DNA from: Komagataeibacter rhaeticus
GTDB taxonomy: Bacteria; Pseudomonadota; Alphaproteobacteria; Acetobacterales; Acetobacteraceae
Assembly: GCF_003207855.1 (NCBI RefSeq)
Contig: NZ_NKTZ01000015.1
Location: 1-51,952, forward strand
DNA length: 51,952 nt
Direction: 5' to 3'
Shown here: one piece after another, positions 17,021 to 26,408 of the stretch
Layout of the letters: every line of letters begins with the position of its first letter
How positions within the stretch are numbered: the first letter of the stretch is position 1
Program-made: the position numbers and the translations under genes
The notes under the pieces: model-generated
The model's input: only the letters and a program-made list of their open reading frames with translations
What the model was told of the DNA's origin: nothing
Databases searched by the model: none

Positions 17021-18355
17021 ATGAAACACTGGAGCCTGGCGACCCGCATTGTCAGCAGTGTCCTGAGCGTGGTCACCGTAAGTCTTCTTGCCCTTAGCAT
17101 GGCTGTGGCCGGTTTCACCCGGTACGAGATAACGGAGCGGCTGGACAATTCCCTGCAGGAAGTGTCCGAACGCCTGCAGGCCACGACCGTCACCCATCTG
17201 CAGGGACCACGACCGGACAATGTTGCCTGGGTGCCCGATGTCGGCCCAAGGACGCTTGCCTATCAGGTCGTGGACCGCAGCGGGCATGTCGTGCTGCGGT
17301 CCCAGAATGCGCCCGTGCAGCCCTTCGTGGCCGACATGCGCACGGGCTTTGCCAACACCCCCACCTTCAGGGTATATGTCGCGGCGCCCACCACCACGGC
17401 CTATCGTGTGCTGGTGGGGGAACCCAACCTGCACCGCCGTGGTGCCACATGGCGTGCCACGGCCATGGCGGTTGTGCCGATACTGGTTTTCCTGCCTGTC
17501 ATATGGGTGCTGGTGCGCCTGATCGTGCGGCGTGCGCTGCGTCCGCTGGACCGCCTGCATGATGAGATGCAGTCGCGTGGCAGCGGCAACCTGCGCCCCA
17601 TTGCATCGCTGGACCTGCCGGTTGAACTGATTTCCATCCAGCACGCCGTCAATACCCTTCTGTCCCGGCTGGAAACGGCACTTTCCACCGAACGGGCCTT
17701 TGCCGCCAGTGCGGCCCACGAACTGCGCAACCCCATTGCCGCCCTGCTGGCACAGGCCCAGGTACTGGAAACCGCCGTGGCCCCCGACCCGGCCCTTGTG
17801 GCCCGTGTAAGGGTGATTACCACGCGTACGCGCAGGCTGGGCCGGACCGTGGAAAAACTGCTGCAGTTCTCACGTGCCTCGTCCGGCATGGCCTTCCGGC
17901 GTGAGCGTGTGGACCTGCTGCCGATCGTACATATTCTTATTGATGACATGGACCCGCCCGCCCGGGACAGTCACCGTATCGAAATGGATACGGCGGACAT
18001 GAAAGCCTTCATCATCCACGGTGACATGGATGCGCTTGGCATCCTGTTCCGGAACCTGATCGAGAATGCCCTGATCCATAGCGCGCCAAGCCAGCCCGTG
18101 CGCCTGACACTGGAGCGGGACGGGCGCGTGCTGATTGCCAATGACTGCGCCCCCCTTCCGCCATCGGTGGCTGCCCGGCTGACAAACCCGTTTGTCCGTG
18201 GCGCAACCCGCGTGCAGGGAAGCGGCCTGGGCCTTGCGATTGCAAATAATATTGCCCGGCAGATGGATGCGGAACTGCGGATTGCCTCGCCTGTTCCGGG
18301 CAGCAGCCGGGGCTTTGTCGTATCGGTCCGTTTTCCTGCTGTCGAAATCAGTTAG
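17021..18355 (+). CDS. Sensor histidine kinase (QseC-like), orphan
   Basis: A 444-residue inner-membrane sensor kinase. The first membrane segment is about residues 10-32 (IVSSVLSVVTVSLLALSMAV), then a periplasmic domain of about 110 residues of the 2CSK_N kind, then a second segment (VVPILVFLPVIWVLV). A HAMP-like linker follows. The phospho-acceptor is His233 in AAHELRNPIAALLAQAQ. The ATPase domain has an N box (RNLIENALIHS) and a G box (GSGLGLAIANNIARQ). No response regulator gene lies on either side, which is unusual for this class. A 33-codon open frame overlaps its start by ATGA but shows no receiver features. It is divergent from the siderophore receptor, so it may sense iron or envelope state. 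Confidence 0.92.
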   Translation: MKHWSLATRIVSSVLSVVTVSLLALSMAVAGFTRYEITERLDNSLQEVSERLQATTVTHLQGPRPDNVAWVPDVGPRTLAYQVVDRSGHVVLRSQNAPVQPFVADMRTGFANTPTFRVYVAAPTTTAYRVLVGEPNLHRRGATWRATAMAVVPILVFLPVIWVLVRLIVRRALRPLDRLHDEMQSRGSGNLRPIASLDLPVELISIQHAVNTLLSRLETALSTERAFAASAAHELRNPIAALLAQAQVLETAVAPDPALVARVRVITTRTRRLGRTVEKLLQFSRASSGMAFRRERVDLLPIVHILIDDMDPPARDSHRIEMDTADMKAFIIHGDMDALGILFRNLIENALIHSAPSQPVRLTLERDGRVLIANDCAPLPPSVAARLTNPFVRGATRVQGSGLGLAIANNIARQMDAELRIASPVPGSSRGFVVSVRFPAVEIS

Positions 18356-18763
18356 GAACGCGACGGGATGGACCGTATGCAGGGGGACGCGCTTTCCGGT
18401 TCTGCCTGGCATGATGAATATGTGGAAACCATACCCGTAGAAGGGGGCTTGTACGGATTTGTGTTTAAAAACATTAAGTAATCGTCAGATTAAAGAATTC
18501 AAATACATAAATTTTAATGGTTTTTTCATGGATATGTTTTTGTATCCTGAACAGAGGGTACAGTGCCGCGTCAGGTTGACGGAACCGTTGCATCCCATGC
18601 ATGCAAGAATCCGGTAAGATAAAAATTTCAAGTTTAAAGTATTTATAAAAAATCAATGACACGCTGCGTATCACACTCTTTTTGAAATTCTTTAGGTAAC
18701 GAAGGCGTCACTCCCCATTTCGTGTGTTGATGACAGGGGAGAATAAATTTTAAAAAACATTTC
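18356..18763. other. AT-rich leader region of the lactate operon
   Basis: About 400 bases, AT-rich from about 18460 on, with no credible gene. It should hold the promoter of the oprB-dld-lutABC operon. The inverted repeat TTGCAT-N7-ATGCAA at 18588-18606 is a candidate operator. GGGGAG at 18735-18740 is the only purine-rich block near the porin start and is too far from it to be a good ribosome site. Confidence 0.5.
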
Positions 18764-20323
18764 ATGTTTCGTATCCCGAAAATAACAGGATGCGCATCAC
18801 CTGATTGGTTTTACCATTTATACAAAAATTTCTGGCTTCTTATGTGTGTTGTGGTCAGTTTTTATTGTAACCTGTCATGGGCGCGCAAACCTGTTCCCGA
18901 CCATGCTGCACGGACACAGTCCGGTTTACTGGTGTCGCAACCGCATGCGGAGGCGCGTGAAACGCCCGCGGCGCCGCATGCCAGTGTTTCTACCCGTCTT
19001 AACAGTATTTTCAGGACCGAAGGACTGTCCATCCTGCTGACCAACCGCGAGGATGCGCTGCGCGTGCGTGACCTGTCGGCCGGGTATTATGCGTCATCCG
19101 AGGCACCAGGCCATATCCTGCCCCAGATCGGGGCCTTGCGTTCCCGTCTCCAGAACCGGGGGATCACCTTCGCCTTTACCTACAAGGGTGAGGCCATGGC
19201 CGATGTGGGGGGCGGCATATCGCGTGGCATGGATTATGTTCATGAACTGACACTGCAGACCCAGTTTGACCTGGGCCGCCTGTTCGGTTTTACGGGCTGG
19301 ACGGTCCACACCCTGCTTATGGAACGTGTGGGCCGCGAGGTCTCGCATGACCGGGTGGGTGATTACAATATCAGCCTGATGGAAGTGTACAGCCTGTCCG
19401 GTCACTCGGTGGCGCACCTGACCGATATGTACGCGCAGAAATCCTTCCTGCACAACACGGTTGACCTGGCCTTCGGGCGCATGGCGCTGACCCATGTGTT
19501 TGCCACGTCACCGCTTCTGTGCAGTTTCATGATGACGTGTTCGGCCCCGGTGGCCATCAAGCTTGACGCAGGCTTCAGTGTCTATCCCAAGGCGACGTGG
19601 GGCGGCCGGGTGCGCCTGCGCCCAACGCGCGACACGCTTGTCCAGATCGGCGCCTACAGTGTCAGCCCGTTGAACGAGGACATAAGCGGCTGGGCATGGG
19701 CAGGAGAAAAAAGCACCGGGCTCATGATCCCGGTTGAATTCGCGTGGCAGCCCTTTTTCGGTCCCCGGAAACTGCCTGGCCATTACGTGCTGGGTTTTGC
19801 GCACGACACCACCCGCTATGCCGATAATATTGGCGATGTTCCGGCCGGCAGCGCCATACGACCCCACGGGGGGGAAGCCCGCGATACCTTCTATCTGGAA
19901 GCCGACCAGATGCTATACCGCAAGGGCGGGGCCAGCCAGATGGCGGGTGGATATGTCCTGGCCGGTTATATCCACAATACGCCCGATGTATCGGTCATAT
20001 CGGATGAATTCTATGTCGGTTCATCCCTTCTGGGCATTATTCCCCATCGCCCGCATGACCGCTTTGGCGTGATGTATTCCTATTACCGCATGAGTCCGCG
20101 TACCGAACTGGGCCAGCAGCTGCGCATGGATGCGGGCATGGCGCTGGGCGCCCATGTCAATGGGCCACAGACCCATGCCGCCGTGCTGGAAGCCTATTAC
20201 GGCGTGCCGGTCTATCCCGGAATCCTGGTCCAGCCCGAGTTCCAGTACATGATGCGCCCCGGCGAGACCGCGCACATTCCCAATGCCGAAGTGGTGGGGC
20301 TGAAAGTTATCGGCACCCTGTAA
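18764..20323 (+). CDS. OprB-family carbohydrate-selective porin
   Basis: A 519-residue outer-membrane porin. A hydrophobic signal segment (WLLMCVVVSFYCNLSWA) ends near residue 40. The mature part shows OprB blocks: LQNRGITFAFTYKGEAMADV, DLAFGRMALTHVFATSP, and the C-terminal PGILVQPEFQYMMRPGE. It ends in a short strand, as barrels do. The start is uncertain because no clear ribosome site precedes it; the codon at 18842 is an alternative but would give a very short signal peptide. It is first in a plus-strand run with dld and lutABC, 32 bases upstream of dld, which suggests that it admits lactate or a related small acid, although family members usually pass sugars. Confidence 0.88.
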   Translation: MFRIPKITGCASPDWFYHLYKNFWLLMCVVVSFYCNLSWARKPVPDHAARTQSGLLVSQPHAEARETPAAPHASVSTRLNSIFRTEGLSILLTNREDALRVRDLSAGYYASSEAPGHILPQIGALRSRLQNRGITFAFTYKGEAMADVGGGISRGMDYVHELTLQTQFDLGRLFGFTGWTVHTLLMERVGREVSHDRVGDYNISLMEVYSLSGHSVAHLTDMYAQKSFLHNTVDLAFGRMALTHVFATSPLLCSFMMTCSAPVAIKLDAGFSVYPKATWGGRVRLRPTRDTLVQIGAYSVSPLNEDISGWAWAGEKSTGLMIPVEFAWQPFFGPRKLPGHYVLGFAHDTTRYADNIGDVPAGSAIRPHGGEARDTFYLEADQMLYRKGGASQMAGGYVLAGYIHNTPDVSVISDEFYVGSSLLGIIPHRPHDRFGVMYSYYRMSPRTELGQQLRMDAGMALGAHVNGPQTHAAVLEAYYGVPVYPGILVQPEFQYMMRPGETAHIPNAEVVGLKVIGTL

Positions 20324-20355
20324 CCCGTTCCCGATGGAACAGGAGGAGACACGAC

Positions 20356-22107
20356 ATGTTCACCGTCCTGAAATCACTGTTTTCGCGCACGGCCGCGCCG
20401 GATGCGGCCCATGACCCCCTTGTCCGGCAGTTGCGCCGGATTGTGGGAGATGCCCATGTCCTGACCGATCCGGCGCAGACGCTGCCGTTCCGCCGGGGGT
20501 TCCGCTTCGGGCTGGGCAAGGCGCTGGCGGTGGTCCATCCCGGCACGCTGGTGGAGCAGTGGCAGGTGGTGCAGGCCTGTATCAGGGCGGACAGGATCGT
20601 GCTGATGCAGGCGGCCAATACCGGCATTACCGGTGGCTCGACCCCGGACGGGGATGATTATGACCGTGATATCGTCATCGTAAGCGGCATGCGGCTGAAA
20701 AAGATATTCGTCATTGGCGGGGGCAGGCAGGTGATCTGCCTGCCGGGCGCCACACTGGACCAGCTTGAGCGCACGCTGGCCCCGCTGGGGCGTGAACCGC
20801 ATTCGGTTATCGGGTCATCATGCATCGGGGCGGCGGTCTTTGGCGGGGTCAGCAACAATTCCGGCGGTGCGCTGGTACAGCGTGGCCCGGCGTTTACCCA
20901 GATGTCGGTATTCGCGCAGGTGGATGACAGGGGCACGCTGCATCTGGTCAATCACCTCGGGGTTGAACTGGGAACGGACCCGGAGGAGATACTGGGCACC
21001 CTGGATCATGGCGTGATTGCCGAAAGCGCCATAAACTGGAACGCAGGGAAGGGACATGACGACAATTACGCAACCCATGTGCGTGATGTCGATGCCAATA
21101 CGCCCGCCCGCTACAATGCCGATCCCGCCCGCCTGTTTGAAGGGGCGGGATGTGCGGGGCGCATGGCGCTGTTTGCCGTCCGGCTGGATACGTTCCCGGC
21201 TGAACGCAATCCTGCCGTTTTCTATATCGGGACCAACAACCCCGATGAACTGGAAGATATCCGCCGCCATATCCTGACCGCGTTTTCCGAACTGCCGATC
21301 GCGGGTGAATACATCCACCGCGATGCGTTCGACATTGCCGAGGAATATGGCAAGGACACGTTTCTGATCATCCGTGCCATCGGCACCCGCCGCCTGCCCA
21401 TGCTGTTTGCGTTCAAGAACCGTTTTGACCGGCTGACCGAACGTTTTCCCTTCCTGCCCGGCAACATGAGCGACCGGCTGCTGCAGGCCGCAAGCCGCCT
21501 GTTCCCCCGCCACCTGCCCAAACGCATGTATGACTTCCGGGACCGCTTTGAACATCATCTCATGCTCAAAGTCGGCAGCCATCTGGAAGCGGAGGCACGG
21601 ACATTCCTTGACGGTTTCTGCGCACGCGGTGGCACGCGCTATTTTGCCTGCACGCCCGATGAGGGAGCAAAGGCCTTCCTGCACCGCTTTGCCGCGGCGG
21701 GTGCCGCCATCCGCTACCGCGCCACGCATCACCGCACGGTGGAGGATATCGTGGCCCTGGATGTCGCCCTGCGCCGCAATGACCGCAGATGGAAGGAAAC
21801 CCTGCCATCCGGCCTGGACCGCCAGCTGATCGTCAAGCTGTATTACGGGCATTTCCTGTGTCACGTCATGCATCAGGACTATATCGTGCGCAAGGGCAAT
21901 GCCTGCGCCCCGATCGAGGCCCAGATGCTTGCCCTTCTGGACCAGCGTGGCGCGCGCTACCCGGCGGAACATAATTACGGGCACCTGTACGCGGCGCCGG
22001 AAGCACTGCAGCAGCATTACCGCGCGCTTGATCCTTGCAACTGCTTCAATCCCGGTATCGGCAAGACCACCAAGCGCCGCAACTGGCAGGCGCAGAGCAT
22101 GTCCTGA
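20356..22107 (+). CDS. dld: Quinone-dependent D-lactate dehydrogenase
   Basis: A 583-residue peripheral-membrane flavoenzyme that oxidises D-lactate to pyruvate and passes electrons to ubiquinone. The FAD_binding_4 domain is in the first 250 residues (VVHPGTLVEQWQVVQACI, AANTGITGGSTPDGDDYDRD, HSVIGSSCIGAAVFGGVSNN). The membrane-associated Lact-deh-memb domain follows, with HRDAFDIAEEYGKDTF and FRDRFEHHLMLKV. The C-terminal part has VKLYYGHFLCHVMHQDYIVRKG and ends with LDPCNCFNPGIGKT. Length fits the E. coli type (about 570). AGGAGGAG lies 8 bases before the start. It is co-directional with lutABC, so both lactate isomers may be handled by one operon. Confidence 0.96.
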   Translation: MFTVLKSLFSRTAAPDAAHDPLVRQLRRIVGDAHVLTDPAQTLPFRRGFRFGLGKALAVVHPGTLVEQWQVVQACIRADRIVLMQAANTGITGGSTPDGDDYDRDIVIVSGMRLKKIFVIGGGRQVICLPGATLDQLERTLAPLGREPHSVIGSSCIGAAVFGGVSNNSGGALVQRGPAFTQMSVFAQVDDRGTLHLVNHLGVELGTDPEEILGTLDHGVIAESAINWNAGKGHDDNYATHVRDVDANTPARYNADPARLFEGAGCAGRMALFAVRLDTFPAERNPAVFYIGTNNPDELEDIRRHILTAFSELPIAGEYIHRDAFDIAEEYGKDTFLIIRAIGTRRLPMLFAFKNRFDRLTERFPFLPGNMSDRLLQAASRLFPRHLPKRMYDFRDRFEHHLMLKVGSHLEAEARTFLDGFCARGGTRYFACTPDEGAKAFLHRFAAAGAAIRYRATHHRTVEDIVALDVALRRNDRRWKETLPSGLDRQLIVKLYYGHFLCHVMHQDYIVRKGNACAPIEAQMLALLDQRGARYPAEHNYGHLYAAPEALQQHYRALDPCNCFNPGIGKTTKRRNWQAQSMS

Positions 22108-22142
22108 CCGCCTTTCCATTCGCAAAGACCGGAGTGCCCACC

Positions 22143-22886
22143 ATGCGTATTGGCCTGTTTGTGCCCTGTTACATTGATGCCTTCCATCCCGAGGTCGGGA
22201 TCGCAACACTCCAGCTGCTTGAACGCTTCGGGCTGGATGTCGAATATCCGCGTAACCAGACCTGCTGCGGCCAGCCCATGACCAATACCGGCTGCCATGC
22301 GGAATCGGCTGCGACGGAGGCCCTGTTTGTCCGCAACTTTACCGGGTACGACTATGTCGTGGCCCCGTCGGGCAGTTGCGTGCATCATGTGCGCTGCGAC
22401 ATGGATGCCGTCGAACAGACCGATGACGTGCGCCAGGTACGCGCACGGACCTATGAACTGGTCGAATTCCTGCATGACATCCTGAAGGTCGATGCCTTTC
22501 CATGGGCGGAATTCCCGCACCGTGTCAGCCTGCATAACAACTGCAACGCCCTGCGCGGGCTGAACCATGCCAGCATGAGTGAACTGCGCGAACCGGCCTT
22601 TTCAAAACCGGCCGACCTGCTGGCCAGGGTGCGCGGGCTGGAATTCGTGCATATCCAGCGGCCGGATGAATGCTGCGGCTTTGGTGGTACGTTCTCGGTC
22701 TTTGAAAAGGGCGTGTCGGAAAAGATGGGGTATGACAAGGTGCGTGACCACAGCAGCGCCGGGGCGGCATATGTCGTCTCGGCCGACAGTTCGTGCATGA
22801 TGCACCAGCAGGGCTGCGCGCAGCGGCTGGATATGCCGCTCAAATTCATCCACATTGCCCAGATCCTGAACGGGGCACGGGCATGA
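22143..22886 (+). CDS. lutA: Lactate utilization protein A
   Basis: A 247-residue iron-sulfur protein of the LutABC L-lactate oxidation complex. It has the two cysteine-rich (CCG) domains: NQTCCGQPMTNTGCH in the first half, then HNNCNALRGL and DECCGFGGTFSVFEKG in the second. The ATG at 22143 has GGAG in the right place and begins MRIGLFVPCYIDAFHPEVG, the normal start of the family; an upstream open frame to 22035 is not used. The stop overlaps the lutB start (ATGA). LutABC replaces the flavin-type L-lactate dehydrogenase in many bacteria. Confidence 0.96.
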   Translation: MRIGLFVPCYIDAFHPEVGIATLQLLERFGLDVEYPRNQTCCGQPMTNTGCHAESAATEALFVRNFTGYDYVVAPSGSCVHHVRCDMDAVEQTDDVRQVRARTYELVEFLHDILKVDAFPWAEFPHRVSLHNNCNALRGLNHASMSELREPAFSKPADLLARVRGLEFVHIQRPDECCGFGGTFSVFEKGVSEKMGYDKVRDHSSAGAAYVVSADSSCMMHQQGCAQRLDMPLKFIHIAQILNGARA

Positions 22887-24409
22887 GCGGGGCACAGGGT
22901 AGCGACCTGAACCGCAATCCGCCCCGGCCCGGCAGGCTTGACCATGCCGAAGGGGCGTCCGTCCCGCTGCACTCACGCGTGCGTGAGGCCCAGCCCCGTG
23001 GGGCGGTGATAAATGGTGACCAGCCCATCAATCAGGCCGAAGCCGCCGAACGCTTCATGGCCGCCCCCGAACACGAACGCATGCATGACGCGCGCCTGTG
23101 GGACCTGCGGCAGAAGCGTGACCGGCAGATGCATGGGATTACGGAGTGGGAAGACCTGCGCAGGCTGGCATCCGAAATCAAGGAACATGCCCTGACCCAT
23201 CTCGACCATTACCTTGAACAGTTCGAGACCAATGCGCGGGCCAATGGCATCCATGTCCATTGGGCGCAGGATGCGGATGAACATAATGCCATCATCCTTT
23301 CGCTGCTGCGCGATCATGGCGTCAAACGGCTGATCAAAAGCAAGTCGATGCTGACGGAGGAATGCGGCTTCCGTGATTTCATGGCTGAATCCGGGGTCGA
23401 GGTCGTGGAAACCGACCTGGGTGAGCGCATCCAGCAGCTTGATGATGAAGCGCCCAGCCACGTTGTGGTGCCTGCGGTGCACAAGCTGCGTTCGGACGTG
23501 GCGGATGTGTTTGCCCGCACGCTGGGTACGGACCCGAATGATGACGACGTGCATTACCTGACCGAACAGCAGCGTGAAAAGACGCGCCCGCTGATCCTTG
23601 ATGCGCAGGCCGGGCTGACGGGTGCCAATTTCGTAGTGGCGGAAACCGGGACCTTCGTGGTGTGCACCAATGAGGGTAATGCCGACCTGTCGGCCAACAC
23701 GCCGCCTTTGCAGATTGCCTCCATCGGGATCGAGAAGGTCATTCCCCGTCTGGAGGACCTGCCGGTTTTCGTGCGCCTGCTGTCACGCAGCGCGCTGGGA
23801 TCGCCCATTACCCAGTACACCTCGCATTTCCGTGGCCCGAGGCGTGGGGGGGAACTGCATGTGGTGCTGGTGGATAATGGCCGTTCCGAGCGGCTGGGCA
23901 TGGAACAGTTCTGGACATCGCTCAAATGCATCCGCTGTGGTGCGTGCATGAATACCTGCCCGGTGTTCCGCCGCAGCGGGGGGCTGAGCTATGGTGCCAC
24001 CTATGCCGGGCCGATCGGGCTGATCATTGACCCGACCTTCAACCGCCATCGCTACAGCAGCCTGCCGTTTTCCTCCACGCTGAATGGAAGCTGCACCAAT
24101 GTCTGTCCCGTAAAGATCAATATCCATGAACAGATCGCGGGCTGGCGCAGGGTGCTGGCGGAAACGCATGAACTGCCGCTGATGAAAAAGGCGATGATGC
24201 GCGAGGCCGGGCATCTGCTGTCCCATCCGGCGCTGTACCGCGCAGCCATTGCAACGGCGGACAGTGCCTTGAAGCATCTGCCGCGCTTCATGGTATACAA
24301 TCGCCTGAACACATGGGGGCATGGCCGCGAAGTGCCGGCCCCACCGCGTGAGACATTCCACCAGTGGTACGCCGCAAACCGTGCTTCCGGGCAGGGAGAG
24401 CCGTCATGA
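22883..24409 (+). CDS. lutB: Lactate utilization iron-sulfur protein B
   Basis: A 508-residue protein with an N-terminal LUD domain (EECGFRDFMAESGVEVVETD, DEAPSHVVVPAVHKLRSDVA, ANFVVAETGTFVVCTNEGN) and two 4Fe-4S clusters. The first cluster motif is KCIRCGACMNTCPVFRRSGG and the second is SCTNVCPVKINIHEQIAGWR. It carries electrons in L-lactate oxidation to pyruvate. The start is the ATG that overlaps the lutA stop; a longer open frame begins inside lutA. The stop overlaps the lutC start in the same way, so lutABC are tightly coupled. The first 30 residues are not well conserved in the family and may be a lineage extension. Confidence 0.96.
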   Translation: MSGAQGSDLNRNPPRPGRLDHAEGASVPLHSRVREAQPRGAVINGDQPINQAEAAERFMAAPEHERMHDARLWDLRQKRDRQMHGITEWEDLRRLASEIKEHALTHLDHYLEQFETNARANGIHVHWAQDADEHNAIILSLLRDHGVKRLIKSKSMLTEECGFRDFMAESGVEVVETDLGERIQQLDDEAPSHVVVPAVHKLRSDVADVFARTLGTDPNDDDVHYLTEQQREKTRPLILDAQAGLTGANFVVAETGTFVVCTNEGNADLSANTPPLQIASIGIEKVIPRLEDLPVFVRLLSRSALGSPITQYTSHFRGPRRGGELHVVLVDNGRSERLGMEQFWTSLKCIRCGACMNTCPVFRRSGGLSYGATYAGPIGLIIDPTFNRHRYSSLPFSSTLNGSCTNVCPVKINIHEQIAGWRRVLAETHELPLMKKAMMREAGHLLSHPALYRAAIATADSALKHLPRFMVYNRLNTWGHGREVPAPPRETFHQWYAANRASGQGEPS

Positions 24410-25002
24410 GCAGCCGCGAAGACATTCTGGCCCGCGTGCGCGCGCACAAGCCGGCCCTTGCGCGTCCCTTGCCGCAGGTGCCGTACTTTGACCCACCCCC
24501 GGGCACGGACCTGACCGCGGTCTTCCGCGCGTCCTTCGTGCAGATGGGGGGCACATTGCCCGATTGTGGCGCGGCCGATCCGCTGGATGTGGTGCGCGGG
24601 ATTGTCGCGGCCGTGCCCGTCAGCTGTTCGCAGGTGCCGGAGGTGCGGGGGAACCGTGCCCTGGGCGCCGATACGCTCCCGGCATCGCTGGCGGATGTCG
24701 ATATTGGCGTGGTACGCGCGTCCTTTGGCGTGGCGGAAACGGGATCGGTCTGCCTGACGGAAGTGGACCTGCTGGTCAATACGCTGGGTTACCTGCCACA
24801 GCACCTGATTGTGCTGCTGGACCCCGCGCGGATTGTCAGCAACCTGCATCGTGCCTATCAGCGCCCGGAATGGCGGACGATGCATTACGCGGTCCTGCAG
24901 AGCGGCCCGTCCGCCACGGCGGATATTGAAGGGGTGCTGGTGCATGGCGCGCAGGGCGTGCGCTCCCTGCGCCTGTTTTTTGTCCCTGATCGGGCTGGCT
25001 GA
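24406..25002 (+). CDS. lutC: Lactate utilization protein C
   Basis: A 198-residue LUD-domain protein, third part of the LutABC complex. It begins MSSREDILARVRAHKPALAR, and the core block IGVVRASFGVAETGSVCLTE is the LUD signature. The segment LPQHLIVLLDPARIVSNLHR follows. The ATG at 24406 overlaps the lutB stop. After it comes a GC hairpin and then the convergent MFS gene, so the operon ends here. No lactate permease gene and no LldR/LutR regulator is found next to the operon. Confidence 0.95.
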   Translation: MSSREDILARVRAHKPALARPLPQVPYFDPPPGTDLTAVFRASFVQMGGTLPDCGAADPLDVVRGIVAAVPVSCSQVPEVRGNRALGADTLPASLADVDIGVVRASFGVAETGSVCLTEVDLLVNTLGYLPQHLIVLLDPARIVSNLHRAYQRPEWRTMHYAVLQSGPSATADIEGVLVHGAQGVRSLRLFFVPDRAG

Positions 25003-25023
25003 CCTGTCCTGACAGTGCAGTGG

Positions 25024-25051
25024 GGCCGGGACCGTTGCGCGGAGCCCGGCC
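25024..25051. terminator. GC hairpin between convergent lutC and MFS genes
   Basis: GGCCGGG (25024-25030) pairs with CCCGGCC (25045-25051) around a 14-base loop. It lies 22 bases after the lutC stop and 11 bases before the end of the opposing MFS gene, the usual place for a shared terminator. There is no T-run on either side, so it may not work as an intrinsic terminator alone. Confidence 0.45.
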
Positions 25052-25061
25052 GCGCCACCCA

Positions 25062-26312
25062 TTATGCGTGGGGGCGCAGGTTCTGTTTCGGGTGGGCGAC
25101 CACGGCATGGGTCGCGCTGGTCAGCGGGTGAGGCACGACTTCACGGGGTTTTTTCGTCTGTCGGCGGACATAATATTCCGCCAGCCCCACAAGCCCCAGC
25201 CCGGTAAAGGCGAAACAGGCGGACAGGACGGGCAACCCGCCATAGGACCAGTGGGTCTCCACGATATGGCTACCCGCCCAGGCCCCGACCGCGTTACCGA
25301 AATTGAAGGAACTCTGGTTCATGACGGCGGCGATATTGGGCGCCGCCCCCGCGCAGGCAACCACATAGGTCTGCAATGGGGCCATGGGGGCATAGATGCA
25401 CACCCCCCACAGGAACAGCAGCACAAGGCAGGCCCACGGGTGCAGGCTGCCGGGCACAAGCAGTACCTGCACCACGGCCACCGTTGCCATAAGCCCGGCA
25501 CATGATGGCAGCATCTTCCAGTCCGCCAGCCTGCCCCCCAGCAGGTTGCCCAGGCACAGGCCGCCCCCGATCATGAGCAGGATGCCGTCAATCGCATGCG
25601 TGCCGAAGCCGGAGCGGGTCTGCAGGAACGGAGTGATATAGGTAAACAGGGTAAACATGCTGGATGACGTGCACATCGAAACCAGCATCATGGTAATGAC
25701 CAGCGGATGCAGCATGGCCCTGAACTGTGCCGATAATGGAATGGCAGGCCCGCTGGCCCTGTCCTGCGGAATCCACAGCCACATGGTGCTCCAGGCCAGC
25801 ACGCCCACCGCGCAGATCAGCCAGAAGGCCATGCGCCATGATGTCATCTGCGCCACCACGGTGCCCATGGGCACGCCCAGGATCATGGCCAGCGTCAGCC
25901 CGATATAGACAAGGGACAGGGCTTCTGCCCGTCTGGCGGGGGGCACGACCTGCGCCGCCATGATGGAGGCTGCGCCATAGAACGTGCCGTGGGAGAACGA
26001 TGTCAGCACACGCGCCAGCATGAGGCTGGTGTAATCCGGCGCCAGGGCGCTGCAGGCATTGCCCGCGATGAATATGCCCATTGTCAGCAGCAGCGTTGCA
26101 CGGCGCGACAGGCTGTTGGTCAGGATGGCGACAAGCGGTGATGCGATGGTAACCCCGATGGCATAACCCGACACCAGCAGCCCCGCCTGTGCGATGGAGA
26201 CATGCAGCCCTGCGGAAAGCTGTGGCAGCAGCCCCATGACAATGGTTTCCGTCGTGCCAAGGCCAAACGCCCCGATGGCAAGGGCCAGCAACGCAACAGG
26301 CAAGATATGCAT
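25062..26312 (-). CDS. MFS transporter, AraJ/YdhP-type exporter
   Basis: A 416-residue inner-membrane transporter with about 12 hydrophobic segments. The first segment (LLALAIGAFGLGTTETIVMG) and the loop TNSLSRRATLLLTMGIFIAG, with the A-x-x-P-D-Y-T block and VLTSFSHGTFYGAA, are typical of the AraJ/sugar-efflux branch. The tail is hydrophilic (QTKKPREVVPHP). I chose the ATG at 26312, where the first membrane segment begins naturally, although AAGG directly abuts it; the frame is open to a GTG at 26408. It stands alone, convergent with lutC. The substrate could be a sugar or a toxic compound and cannot be read from the sequence. Confidence 0.88.
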   Translation of the reverse strand: MHILPVALLALAIGAFGLGTTETIVMGLLPQLSAGLHVSIAQAGLLVSGYAIGVTIASPLVAILTNSLSRRATLLLTMGIFIAGNACSALAPDYTSLMLARVLTSFSHGTFYGAASIMAAQVVPPARRAEALSLVYIGLTLAMILGVPMGTVVAQMTSWRMAFWLICAVGVLAWSTMWLWIPQDRASGPAIPLSAQFRAMLHPLVITMMLVSMCTSSSMFTLFTYITPFLQTRSGFGTHAIDGILLMIGGGLCLGNLLGGRLADWKMLPSCAGLMATVAVVQVLLVPGSLHPWACLVLLFLWGVCIYAPMAPLQTYVVACAGAAPNIAAVMNQSSFNFGNAVGAWAGSHIVETHWSYGGLPVLSACFAFTGLGLVGLAEYYVRRQTKKPREVVPHPLTSATHAVVAHPKQNLRPHA

Positions 26313-26408
26313 CCTTGATTTACGGTAACGGCCATGCCGCCCCGCCGGAATAGGGGATGGACGCCATCGGGACCGATCGCGCCCGTTCCCAGCCGTAACC
26401 GTCGGCAC

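Noticed and set aside
16923-17024. A 33-codon frame overlapping the histidine kinase start by ATGA, considered as a response-regulator remnant.
   Set aside because: It shows none of the C-terminal features of winged-helix response regulators and is too short to judge.
20818-22209. A long minus-strand open frame opposite dld.
   Set aside because: It has no family motif, is rich in Arg, Gly and Gln, and lies exactly antisense to a certain gene; GC-rich codons often leave the opposite strand open.
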